Both the position numbers and the translations under genes were made by a program. From Tectiglobus sp965215755 (GTDB lineage Bacteria > Pseudomonadota > Alphaproteobacteria > Rhizobiales > Hyphomicrobiaceae), in NCBI GenBank assembly GCA_965215755.1, contig OZ244119.1, positions 1,550,001-1,614,000 on the forward strand: DNA of 64,000 nt, in the 5' to 3' direction. Below the pieces are notes generated by a model, which saw only the letters and a list, made by a program, of their open reading frames with translations, was not told the DNA's origin and made no database searches. Numbering within the stretch: the first letter of the stretch is position 1; each line of letters opens with the position of its first letter. Below, piece after piece: positions 16,024 to 24,401 of the stretch.

Positions 16024-17697
16024 TTAGACTCTGCGCATGTCGTATTCACCGCGGATCCCGGTTCCGTAGCGTTGTAGCGCGCCCTTTTCGCCGACGGCAT
16101 TCGGTCGTTGGAATATCCAGTTCTGCCATGCTGTCAGGCGGCCGAAGATCCTTGTTTCCATTGTTTCAGGGCCGGCGAAGCGGAGATTGGCTTCCATCCC
16201 GGTCATTGCGTCTGGTGAGAAACTTGACCGCTCTTCAAGGAAGATGCGGATTTCGTCTTCCCAGTCAATGTCATCATAGGCGAATGTCACCAAGCCCAAT
16301 TCGTCGGCTTCTTCGGCTTCCAATGGTTTGCCTTTTTGAGCGGTAAGCTCTTCGACGTGTTCAGGTGTTCCGAGGAAACGGGTATGCAGGCGCGTCAGGT
16401 CATTTGACATCGGGAACAAGCCGAAGTTGGCGTCTGTCAGGGTTATTGTTGCGGGGGGGCGGTTGTCACCTTCGAAAGCGCCATCGGCCATGTAGGAGCG
16501 ATCGACGGCAAACAGGATTTCGGCAAGCGTGCCTGCGAAGTTTGAGCCCGGTTCGGCAAGGGCCACAAGCGACCGCGATGTCATATCGATGCGCTTAAGA
16601 ACGCGCTTCCAATAGAGAATGATTTCGTTGGCAAGCCAGTCTGATTGATTGGCGATCAGGGAACTCTCGTGAGCGAGCAGTTTGTCCGATGTGCCGCTCA
16701 CCTTGAAGATGATGACGCCCGTCTCAAGTTCGTTTATGCGCAGGTGCAGGATGGCGTCGTCAAGTTCGCGGGCGCATCTGAGCATCCAGGTCTGGTCGCC
16801 CGCACTATGTAGTTCGGCGGGTGTTGCCGGAGCATCTTCCTCGGGCAGTGAAATCTCGATAGTCGCCACACCGCGGTTGCGATCGAGCTGGACATCGACT
16901 GTCGAATATCGAAGCGAGCCATCCTCTTCGATTGTTCGTGACAGTGGTGACAGCGTGATGCCTTCGGCGTCCGTTGGTCGGGTAGACTTATCGGCGTATT
17001 CCTTAGCGCGGAGTGCTACGGTTTCTTCGAACTTGCTGTTCGTAACGACGTCATCAACCAGGTTCCAGTCCTTAGCGCGCTTTCCTCTGACGCCTTCCTC
17101 GATGGAGCAGAACACGTCGGCGCGATCGCGCCGGACTTTGCGTTTGTCGGTGACGCGCGTCAGGCCGCCGGTTCCCGGTAACACAGCGAGTAATGGGACT
17201 TCAGGCAATGCCACGTTGGAGGAGCCGTCGTCAGTCAGGATGATGTGATCGCAGGCCAGTGCGAGTTCATAGCCGCCGCCGGCGCAGGCTCCTTTGATGG
17301 CGCAGATCCAGTGTTGACCAGAATCTCTGCCGGCAGCTTCAAACGTGTTCCGGGTCTCGTTCGTGAACTTGCAGAAGTTCACTTTGTGGGCATGCGTCGC
17401 GCCGCCAAGCATGCGAATGTTTGCGCCAGCGCAGAACACATTGTCTTTGCCTGATCTAAGGACAACCGTTTTGACTTCCGGGTGTTCAAATCGCATGCGT
17501 TGGACAATGTCTGCAAGCTCGATATCAACGCCAAGGTCGTAAGAGTTCAGCTTGAGTTCATAGCCATCGAAGAGGCCGGCTTTTTCATCGACATCCATAT
17601 AGACCGTTGCAATTTCACCGTCATAGTCGATGCGCCAGTGGTGGTACGCGGACGGATCGGTCTGGAAATCGATCACTTTGCCATTCGCTTCGGCCAT
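16024..17697 (-). CDS. boxC: Benzoyl-CoA-dihydrodiol (2,3-epoxybenzoyl-CoA) lyase BoxC
   Basis: A 557-aa crotonase-superfamily enzyme that opens the ring of 2,3-epoxybenzoyl-CoA by hydrolysis and releases formate. The N-terminal half holds the crotonase oxyanion-hole motifs FCAGANIRMLG (88-98) and CAGGGYELALACD (138-150); the C-terminal half is a second, degenerate crotonase-like domain, the usual BoxC layout. Length is as expected. AAGGAG ten bases before the ATG is a strong ribosome binding site. It is the first gene of the box operon and faces the divergent oxidoreductase operon across a 351-bp control region. Confidence 0.97.
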   Translation of the reverse strand: MAEANGKVIDFQTDPSAYHHWRIDYDGEIATVYMDVDEKAGLFDGYELKLNSYDLGVDIELADIVQRMRFEHPEVKTVVLRSGKDNVFCAGANIRMLGGATHAHKVNFCKFTNETRNTFEAAGRDSGQHWICAIKGACAGGGYELALACDHIILTDDGSSNVALPEVPLLAVLPGTGGLTRVTDKRKVRRDRADVFCSIEEGVRGKRAKDWNLVDDVVTNSKFEETVALRAKEYADKSTRPTDAEGITLSPLSRTIEEDGSLRYSTVDVQLDRNRGVATIEISLPEEDAPATPAELHSAGDQTWMLRCARELDDAILHLRINELETGVIIFKVSGTSDKLLAHESSLIANQSDWLANEIILYWKRVLKRIDMTSRSLVALAEPGSNFAGTLAEILFAVDRSYMADGAFEGDNRPPATITLTDANFGLFPMSNDLTRLHTRFLGTPEHVEELTAQKGKPLEAEEADELGLVTFAYDDIDWEDEIRIFLEERSSFSPDAMTGMEANLRFAGPETMETRIFGRLTAWQNWIFQRPNAVGEKGALQRYGTGIRGEYDMRRV

Positions 17698-18048
17698 TGC
17701 CTCTCACTCCTTATCTTTGAGGGCACTATATTTCCTGAATTTCCCATCAGTCAATGAATTGTAGCATTATAGATCCAAAATCTATTCACTGCGAAGAAGC
17801 CAAGTCAGCAGATAAATGCATTATAATGCAATTATTTATTCATTGAGCCAACTATTCCAAAGCTAATCCGACGCTCATCGACCGATTGTTCTACGGCAAG
17901 CATTGTGCGGGCCGATACCGCTCCTGGATCCGCTCATTGCTCTGCGGTTGGGCCCGTATCCGAAAGATGCGTGTTGCAGTTTTGTCTTGCTAAGGCAGTG
18001 TGCCAACTATTTATATGATAATTCATATAAATTCTGGCGTTGGGATAC
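17698..18048. promoter_or_regulatory. Divergent control region between boxC and the IOR-like operon
   Basis: The region is clearly richer in A and T than its flanks. The octamer GCATTATA occurs twice, at 17764-17771 and at 17818-17825, the second inside a 14-bp palindrome TGCATTATAATGCA (17817-17830) that contains TGCA at both ends. BzdR/BoxR regulators are reported to bind TGCA-containing sites, so this is the best BoxR operator candidate. A separate inverted repeat at 18009-18032 lies at the other end. The promoters themselves cannot be placed with certainty. Confidence 0.6.
18009..18032. promoter_or_regulatory. Inverted repeat at the IOR-like operon start (candidate MarR operator)
   Basis: Two perfect 10-base arms, ATTTATATGA and TCATATAAAT, are separated by four bases. 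The site ends 16 bp before the chosen start codon, so a bound protein would block transcription or initiation. A marR gene is the last gene of this operon, which makes autoregulation the simplest reading. Confidence 0.65.
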
Positions 18049-20223
18049 ATGATGGCCGAACGATCATTCAAGAAAGAAGTTGAGCAACTTCGGATTCCTG
18101 CGGGTGAGGTGTTTCGTGGTGAAGGTATCCTCGCCATCACAAAAGCGCTGTTGGAAAACGGTGTCGGGTATGTCGGTGGTTATCAGGGCGCACCAATATC
18201 TCACCTGATGGATGTTCTGGCTGACGCGCAAGACATCCTCTCAGAATTGGGTGTGCGGTTTGAGTCGAGTGCTTCCGAGGCCTCTGCTGCCGCTATGCTT
18301 GCAGCATCCGTCAACTATCCAATTCGTGGTGCGGTGACCTTCAAGTCTGTTGTTGGAACGAACGTGGCCTCTGATGCGCTCGCCAATCTGGCATCGTCAG
18401 GGGTCAAAGGTGGCGCCCTTGTCATCGTAGGAGAGGACTACGGGGAAGGCTCATCCATCCTGCAGGAGCGCAGTCAGGCCTTCGCGATGAAGTCTCAGAT
18501 CTGGTTGCTGGACCCAAGACCGAATCTGACTTCGATGGTTCAATCTGTCCAAAGTGGATTTGAGTTGTCCGAGGCATCGAACACCCCGGTGATGCTGCAG
18601 CTGCGGATTCGTGCATGCCATGTGCACGGCCAGTTTGTAACCAAAGCCAATCAGGCACCTCCGCTAACAGTCGAGGCTGCACTCAAAGAACCGCAGCGAG
18701 ATATGAGCCGCATCGTTTTGCCGCCAGCGCTGTTCCAGCATGAGCAGGAGAAGGTCAACGTTCGCTGGCCAGCTGCAGTCGATTACATCAAGCAGCATCA
18801 ACTGAACGAAATGTTCGGCCCGGCTGCATCGGACATCGGCATCATTGTGCAGGGCGGAATGTACAATACCGTCATTCGAGCGCTTGCCCGGCTGGGGCTC
18901 GCCGACAATTACGGCAACTCGCAAGTGCCGATCTATGTGCTGAACGTGACGTATCCCCTGATCGATGAAGAATTCCTCGAGTTCTGCGACGGCAAGACCT
19001 CTGTGCTGCTTGTTGAGGAAGGCCAGCCGAACTTCATTGAGCAGGCGTTTTCATCAATGCTCTATAAGGCGGGACTCGATAGGGCTGGCCCTCAAACGAA
19101 GCTCGTCGGCAAAGAATATTTGCCTGTTGCTGGTGAATATACGGGCGCGGTCGTTTATGGCGGGATCCAGGTGTTTCTGCGCGACCATGCTCCGGATCAA
19201 CTATCTGATCGCGCGCGCGCGCCGAACGAGTCTTCGCAAGACATTGTCGCCAAAGAGCTATCTGAAATTGTTCCGCCACGCCCGCCAGGGTTTTGTACGG
19301 GGTGTCCCGAGCGGCCGATCTTTGCCGCGATGAAGCTGGTTGAGGAGGAGATGGGGCAGCATCAAATCACCAGCGACATCGGTTGCCATTTGTTTTCAAC
19401 GATGCCGCCGTTCGAAGTTGGTGGCACGACGATGGGGTTCGGGCTTGGCGCCGCGTCCAATTCGGCATTCGATGCTGGCGGCGAGAAGCGGCCGATCTCG
19501 TTTATCGGCGATGGTGGTTTCTGGCACAACGGGTTGACGTCATCGATCGGCAATGCGGTGTTCAATCAATCAGACAGTGTTGTTGTGGTTGTCGACAACT
19601 ATTACTCAGCAGCGACTGGTGGCCAGGATATTCTCTCGTCCCGGGCCGACAGTGAGACGCGCTCGACCAACAATTCCATCGCCGGCGCTGTCAAGGGTGT
19701 TGGTGTGGATTGGGTTCGCGAAATTGATCGGACGTATGATGTTGGCAAGATGCGCGACACCTTGAAGGAGGCGCTGACAACCGACGCGAATGGGCCCAAG
19801 GTCATTGTGGCTTCGTCAGAGTGTATGCTGAACAGGCAACGGCGTGAACGGCCGCAGCGGGCTGCAGCTATAAAGGCTGGCCAACGCGTTGCCATTCCGA
19901 AATTCGGGGTTGATGAAGACATCTGTACCGGGGACCACGCCTGCATGCGGTTATCCGGATGTCCATCGCTCGGTCTCAAGACACTGGATGATCCATTGCG
20001 GGATGATCCGGTCGCAGCGATCGATCAGTCCTGCGTTGGCTGCGGGAATTGCGGTGAGGTCGCGGACGCGGCGGTGCTCTGCCCATCGTTCTATCAAGCT
20101 GACACGATTGAGAACCCCGGCTGGTTCGAGCGGACTATGGATGGTGTGCGCAAGTCCGTCATCGGTGCCCTGCAGCGTTGGCGTGAGCGCAGCCGCCTAA
20201 GCCGGGAGGATATGGTCGCATGA
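18049..20223 (+). CDS. iorA: Indolepyruvate:ferredoxin oxidoreductase alpha-like subunit (2-oxoacid oxidoreductase)
   Basis: A 724-aa thiamine-diphosphate enzyme of the 2-oxoacid:ferredoxin oxidoreductase family. Residues 21-200 form the pyrimidine-binding domain (GGYQGAPIS near 47); CTGCPERP (416-423) and GDGGFWH (487-493) with DNYYSAATGGQ (516-526) form the cofactor domain. The C-terminus has a ferredoxin segment with Cys near 626, 632, 638 and a CVGCGNC set near 662-668. Such enzymes decarboxylate aryl 2-oxoacids to aryl-CoA and reduce ferredoxin. The next gene overlaps by four bases. ATG at 18049 or 18052 is likelier than the TTG at 18040. The place opposite boxC suggests a role in aromatic degradation; the true substrate is unknown. 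Confidence 0.85.
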   Translation: MMAERSFKKEVEQLRIPAGEVFRGEGILAITKALLENGVGYVGGYQGAPISHLMDVLADAQDILSELGVRFESSASEASAAAMLAASVNYPIRGAVTFKSVVGTNVASDALANLASSGVKGGALVIVGEDYGEGSSILQERSQAFAMKSQIWLLDPRPNLTSMVQSVQSGFELSEASNTPVMLQLRIRACHVHGQFVTKANQAPPLTVEAALKEPQRDMSRIVLPPALFQHEQEKVNVRWPAAVDYIKQHQLNEMFGPAASDIGIIVQGGMYNTVIRALARLGLADNYGNSQVPIYVLNVTYPLIDEEFLEFCDGKTSVLLVEEGQPNFIEQAFSSMLYKAGLDRAGPQTKLVGKEYLPVAGEYTGAVVYGGIQVFLRDHAPDQLSDRARAPNESSQDIVAKELSEIVPPRPPGFCTGCPERPIFAAMKLVEEEMGQHQITSDIGCHLFSTMPPFEVGGTTMGFGLGAASNSAFDAGGEKRPISFIGDGGFWHNGLTSSIGNAVFNQSDSVVVVVDNYYSAATGGQDILSSRADSETRSTNNSIAGAVKGVGVDWVREIDRTYDVGKMRDTLKEALTTDANGPKVIVASSECMLNRQRRERPQRAAAIKAGQRVAIPKFGVDEDICTGDHACMRLSGCPSLGLKTLDDPLRDDPVAAIDQSCVGCGNCGEVADAAVLCPSFYQADTIENPGWFERTMDGVRKSVIGALQRWRERSRLSREDMVA

Positions 20224-21836
20224 GCACAGCTGTTCTGGATCAAGTCTCTGCAGCAATGACAATGGCGGGCGACAAAAAGATTGATGGCTTCATCAAGCTT
20301 GCCATTCTCGCGGTCGGCGGTCAGGGCGGCGGTGTTCTGACAAATTGGATTGTCGATCTTGCTGAGCAAAACGGATACGTCGCGCAGTCAACCTCCGTGC
20401 CGGGGGTGGCGCAGCGTACGGGCGCAACGGTTTATTATATTGAGATGTGCCCTGTCTCCGATCAGGATCCCGTGTTCGCTTTGATGCCCTCGCCCGGTGA
20501 TGTCGATATTGTGGTGGCAGCTGAGGCGATGGAGGCCGGACGTGCGGTGACGCGTGGGTTTGTGTCGCCCGACCGGACGACTTTGATTGCATCGTCTCAC
20601 CGGATGTTTGCAGTGTCAGAAAAGATTGTGCCAGGCGATGGCATCACGTCCAGTGAGCGCGTGATTGATCGTGTCGGGCAGGCGGCGCAACGCGTTGTCT
20701 GTCACGATCTGGCCGCGGTTGCTGCGGACTGCGGGGCGCATGTCTCCGCCAGTTTGTTTGGCGCTCTCGCCGGGGCGCAGTGCCTGCCTTTTGAACGGCA
20801 TCACTTCGAAGAAACAATCCGTGCTTCGGGCCGTGGTGTCGAGCCAAGCCTCAGGGCATTTGGTGTTGCTTATGGTCTGGCTAAAGACGGCGCGACAGCT
20901 CCTCATATGGCGCCTGAGGAAGCTGTGGCTTCTGCCGTCAAACCACAGGCGTCTATTGCGCCGGAAAAACAACGACGCGGATGGCACGACCTGCTCAGCA
21001 GGTGTGAGAAGTTACCTGCAGCATCCCAAAGCATTGCACAGCTGGGCCTAGCCAAGGTCGTCGACTATCAGGATTTGGACTATGGCAAGGAGTATCTCGA
21101 TCAGTTGATCGATGCAGCAGAGCAAGACAGTCGCTGTGGTGGGGCTGACAAGGACTTTGAGTTTACCACGACACTGGCCAAGTATCTCGCCAATGCGATG
21201 TGTTATGACGATGTCATTCGGGTTGCAGACCTGAAAACGCGGAGCACGCGCTACACCCGCATTCGAGACGATCTCTCGGTCGATGATGATGCAGTCGTCA
21301 AGTTGACCGAATACATGCATCCAAGAGCCGAAGAGGTTGTTGGCTTGATGCCTTCATCAATCGGCCGTTTGGTGGAGCGGCAAGGTTGGCTTTATCAGTT
21401 TGTCGAAGCGCGATGCCGCAAGGGGCGGCGTTGGCGTAGTGATGCGCTTGGTGCGTTCTTCATACTTTACACCCTGGGTGGTCTACGACGATGGCGGCGC
21501 AATCTGCTGCGGCATGAGCGCGAGGTCGCTCATTTCACCCATTGGTTGGGGCTGGCAAAGCGTACGCTCGAACATGACTACGATACGGCTGTGGCTATTC
21601 TCAGGGCGCGGCGGCTGATCAAGGGTTATAGCGACACCCATGCTCGCGGGCTTTCCAAGTACGATCTGGTGTTGCGTGGTATTGAGTTGGTCAAAGGACG
21701 TCCGGATGCTGCTGCGTGGGCGGATCGTCTGACTGCTGCAGCGTTGAGCGATGTCAAGACTGACGCCTTGGACGGGGTGATCCAAACGATCCGCAGTTTT
21801 TCCGACGATGCTGACTTGGTGGAGGCCGGCGCATGA
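20220..21836 (+). CDS. iorB: Indolepyruvate oxidoreductase beta-like subunit with long C-terminal extension
   Basis: A 538-aa protein. Residues 25-210 form the gamma-type domain of 2-oxoacid oxidoreductases, with AVGGQGGG (31-38) and SVPGVAQRTGATVYY following. The rest (about 240-538) is a helical extension (of the DUF6537 kind, from memory) rich in Arg and Asp, found in the long IorB forms of Proteobacteria. With IorA it should form the working enzyme. ATGA overlaps exist at both ends (with iorA and the marR gene), so all three are co-translated. No ferredoxin gene is in the operon, so the electron acceptor is open. Confidence 0.83.
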   Translation: MSTAVLDQVSAAMTMAGDKKIDGFIKLAILAVGGQGGGVLTNWIVDLAEQNGYVAQSTSVPGVAQRTGATVYYIEMCPVSDQDPVFALMPSPGDVDIVVAAEAMEAGRAVTRGFVSPDRTTLIASSHRMFAVSEKIVPGDGITSSERVIDRVGQAAQRVVCHDLAAVAADCGAHVSASLFGALAGAQCLPFERHHFEETIRASGRGVEPSLRAFGVAYGLAKDGATAPHMAPEEAVASAVKPQASIAPEKQRRGWHDLLSRCEKLPAASQSIAQLGLAKVVDYQDLDYGKEYLDQLIDAAEQDSRCGGADKDFEFTTTLAKYLANAMCYDDVIRVADLKTRSTRYTRIRDDLSVDDDAVVKLTEYMHPRAEEVVGLMPSSIGRLVERQGWLYQFVEARCRKGRRWRSDALGAFFILYTLGGLRRWRRNLLRHEREVAHFTHWLGLAKRTLEHDYDTAVAILRARRLIKGYSDTHARGLSKYDLVLRGIELVKGRPDAAAWADRLTAAALSDVKTDALDGVIQTIRSFSDDADLVEAGA

Positions 21837-22381
21837 GTGTTATGAAAGTCCGCCGTGGCACAAGCGAGAGGCCGCCTGGGCAAAACCAGGATGTATTTGT
21901 GGTTGATAAGGCTTGCGAGATGGGGCGGGGAGATGAAGGTGTCGAACTTGAACGCATTATTCCATATCTCGCCAATCGGCTAACCTTCCGTTTGAATCAA
22001 TTGCTCAAGCAGGACCTCAAACCGTTCGGACTGAGTATCGTCAAGTGGCGCGTGCTGGCTGTTTTGGCCGCGAACCAAAAAGTGACAATCAATGAAATTG
22101 CCGAGTACGCGATGCTTGAGCAACCAACCGCAAGTCGATTGATCCTGCGTATGGAGGCTGACAACCTGATTGCCAGAGAGCGCGATCCGGTTGATGGGAG
22201 AGTGTCGGCGATTTCTCTAACTGAGCTCGGTCAACAGAAGCATCGCCAAGCACAGGCAACTGTTTCCGCGCACACGTCGCGTGCGGTTGATGGCCTGACT
22301 GAGGCGGAGTGCGAGCAGTTTACCGACCTGCTTCAGCGGATGACGCTGAACCTCAATGAATCAATCAAGACTGCGCGCTGA
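21833..22381 (+). CDS. MarR family transcriptional regulator of the IOR-like operon
   Basis: A 182-aa winged-helix protein. After a 35-residue extension, LERIIPYLANRLTFRLNQLL starts the MarR dimer helix; the recognition region is TINEIAEYAMLEQPTASRLI, and the wing is DPVDGRVSAISLTELG. MarR proteins are dimers that usually repress and let go on binding small aromatic ligands or CoA thioesters. Its start overlaps the iorB stop (ATGA), so it is made with the enzyme it probably controls. The palindrome at 18009-18032 is the likely target. An aromatic acid or its CoA ester is a fair guess for the ligand. Confidence 0.9.
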   Translation: MSVMKVRRGTSERPPGQNQDVFVVDKACEMGRGDEGVELERIIPYLANRLTFRLNQLLKQDLKPFGLSIVKWRVLAVLAANQKVTINEIAEYAMLEQPTASRLILRMEADNLIARERDPVDGRVSAISLTELGQQKHRQAQATVSAHTSRAVDGLTEAECEQFTDLLQRMTLNLNESIKTAR

Positions 22382-22694
22382 TGCGCATTTTTTTCTGAGC
22401 GGCTGATACGTACGCGTGATCATTGATATGGTCACTTGGAGGGCAAACTGCTTCCTGGCTGTAACGCTGCATTGTTGCGTTGGTTAGGTTCGTTCGGAGC
22501 ACTCGTTCGTCGGATATGAGCACAAGTTTGCGTGCCGTTTGGACGATCCAAAAAATCGGATTGAAGAATTTTTTTTTACTTTTTTCATGAACTGCTGCGC
22601 TCCGCTTTTCGTTTTATGGGGGTGACGCGCTTCAAGCGGCATCATCAATAGCCGTGCGCGATCGCGTAGACCAACAGATCATTGGAGATCAATT
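22382..22694. other. Gap upstream of the fasciclin gene
   Basis: No gene. It contains a long T-rich tract (nine T, then six T after AC) near 22568-22585, which may be the end of transcription from the marR gene, though no clear stem precedes it. The fasciclin promoter should lie in the last 100 bp. GGAG at about 22685 is its ribosome binding site. Confidence 0.4.
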
Positions 22695-23189
22695 ATGAGC
22701 TTCTTCAAAAGCGCAGCCATCGCATTGGGTTTGGCACTTTCCGTAGCGGCAACACCTGTTCTCGCTGGTGGCGCAAAGAAGGACATCGTCGATACTGCAG
22801 TCAAGGCTGGCTCGTTCAACACATTGGTAGCTGCTGTTAAGGCTGCAGGCCTCGTCGACACGCTGAAGGGCAAGGGTCCTTTCACAGTGTTCGCGCCAAC
22901 TGATGCAGCATTCAAAAAGTTGCCAGCCGGCACTGTCGAAAGCCTTCTGAAGCCAGAAAACAAGACTAAGTTGACATCCATTCTCACCTACCACGTCATT
23001 CCTGGTAAGGTCATGTCTGGCGACATCGCTGGCAAGAAGATGGATGCGAAGACTGTCCAGGGACAGACGGTAGCGGTCGACGCAACGGACGGCGTCAAGG
23101 TGGGCGGCGCGACCGTCACACAAGCCGACATTGCAACATCGAACGGCGTGATCCACGTGATCGACACCGTAATCCTGCCAAAGTCATAA
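22695..23189 (+). CDS. Secreted fasciclin (FAS1) domain protein
   Basis: A 164-aa protein with a Sec signal peptide (MSFFKSAAIALGLALSVAAT..., cleavage after about residue 24, VLA-GG) and one FAS1 domain. The H1 box is GPFTVFAPTDAAFKKLP (about 72-88) and the H2 region LTYHVIPGKV, ending with the typical GVIHVIDTVILPKS. FAS1 proteins act outside the cell in adhesion or surface structure; their bacterial role is poorly defined. The gene is single and ends in a hairpin. Lys-rich, Cys-free composition fits a periplasmic or released protein. Confidence 0.94.
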   Translation: MSFFKSAAIALGLALSVAATPVLAGGAKKDIVDTAVKAGSFNTLVAAVKAAGLVDTLKGKGPFTVFAPTDAAFKKLPAGTVESLLKPENKTKLTSILTYHVIPGKVMSGDIAGKKMDAKTVQGQTVAVDATDGVKVGGATVTQADIATSNGVIHVIDTVILPKS

Positions 23190-23201
23190 GCAGTATAGAT
23201 G

Positions 23202-23230
23202 AACGGGGAGGGCAGCTTGCTCTCCCCGTT
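23202..23230 (+). terminator. Terminator-like hairpin after the fasciclin gene
   Basis: A perfect 9-bp GC-rich stem (AACGGGGAG / CTCCCCGTT) with an 11-base loop starts 12 bp after the stop. Only two to three T follow, so it is a strong hairpin but a weak classical terminator. Confidence 0.7.
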
Positions 23231-23381
23231 TGATCGTGCGTTTCAACAACGGCTCGATTGCTCTTCTCCCGCGTGCTCCGAGAACGACCAAAGATATCTC
23301 GTTCAATTCGGTTTGTTGGTTCATCTCAATGATAGAACAACACGCACGCGTCCTGTCAGAAATAAATCCGGGCCCGCTTTC

Positions 23382-24131
23382 ATGTCACGCTACGCGCACA
23401 TACCTGAACTCTACAATGTCCGTTTCCAAACACCGGAAACGTCGAAACAATCTGACGAATATTTCTACGCCGAAGTCGATGGTCAAAAGCGTTTGTTCAA
23501 TATCCACGACTACGCTTCGCTCTACCGAGTGCCGTGGCTCTACGATGTCGCGCTTTACCACGCGTTAGTGTGCCGGACGCCGACCGAAATGTCTGACATC
23601 ATCAAGACGGTGTGGGACAACGAGAACGTCAACACCGGTGCGCTCCGGGTCTTGGAGCTCGGTGCTGGAAGCGGCGCATTTGGATATGAATTGCGCCATA
23701 CACTGCGTGTCGGCCACCTTTCCGCGATTGATATTTGCCCCGAAGCCAAAATTGCTGCAGAGCGCGACCGGGTCGGCTTATACGATGAATACTATGTGGA
23801 CGATCTGACCAAGCTTAGCGCCGAAACACGAGCGGCATTTGATGCGGCGAAGTTCAACGTCGTGGCGGTCGCGTCGGCCACCGGGTGGGGAAATCACATC
23901 CCCGTAGACGGTTTCCAGAAAGGTTTTGAGTTGCTCGAGGCGGGTGGCTGGTTCGTTTTCCATGTCAAGCCGGAAGACTCTGATCCCGAATGCATCGAGC
24001 TTTGTCGATGGATCGAAGGTCTCGTTGAGGGCGGTCAGCTCGAGCAGGTCTATCGGGGCTCCCATTTCCATCGAAAGAGCTCAAATGGCGCTGAGATCTC
24101 CTACGATGTCGTCATCGGCCGCAAGCTGTGA
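23382..24131 (+). CDS. SAM-dependent class I methyltransferase, substrate unknown
   Basis: A 249-aa protein with the Rossmann motif LELGAGSGAFG (91-101) and an acidic residue at the next strand (LSAIDICPEA, 114-122), as expected for SAM binding. The N-terminal part (YNVRFQTPETSKQSDEYFYA) is not a known module to me. The frame is open back to 23199, but that part crosses the hairpin after the fasciclin gene, so the ATG at 23382 is the better start. The motif near 170 (ATGWGNHIPVDGFQKGF) fits the region after the catalytic loop. No neighbour hints at the substrate; small molecules or a modified sugar are possible. Confidence 0.8.
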   Translation: MSRYAHIPELYNVRFQTPETSKQSDEYFYAEVDGQKRLFNIHDYASLYRVPWLYDVALYHALVCRTPTEMSDIIKTVWDNENVNTGALRVLELGAGSGAFGYELRHTLRVGHLSAIDICPEAKIAAERDRVGLYDEYYVDDLTKLSAETRAAFDAAKFNVVAVASATGWGNHIPVDGFQKGFELLEAGGWFVFHVKPEDSDPECIELCRWIEGLVEGGQLEQVYRGSHFHRKSSNGAEISYDVVIGRKL

Positions 24132-24401
24132 TTGGACACAGCTGGTTCGTCATCTGATTTGACGTGGTCTGCGGTATATTCGATCCTCGATAATTTGCTT
24201 TGGGTGAGTATCGTAGCGCTTTGAGCTAAGGTCGCTGATTGTGTTTGTGGCTCAAGATTGGGCCGCACTGCTTGGCGACGCAAAAGCGATTTCGTCCTAA
24301 GAGGTCATCCTTTGGGCTGATGTTGTTGCTCAAGGCGTTTGGCGCTGGTTGGCAGTTTCATGGTTTTGGTGCCATGGCGCCTATCAATAAGAGATAGCGA
24401 T

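Noticed and set aside
22568..22585. T-rich tract as an intrinsic terminator after the MarR gene
   Set aside because: No GC-rich stem directly before the T run, so I do not call a terminator.
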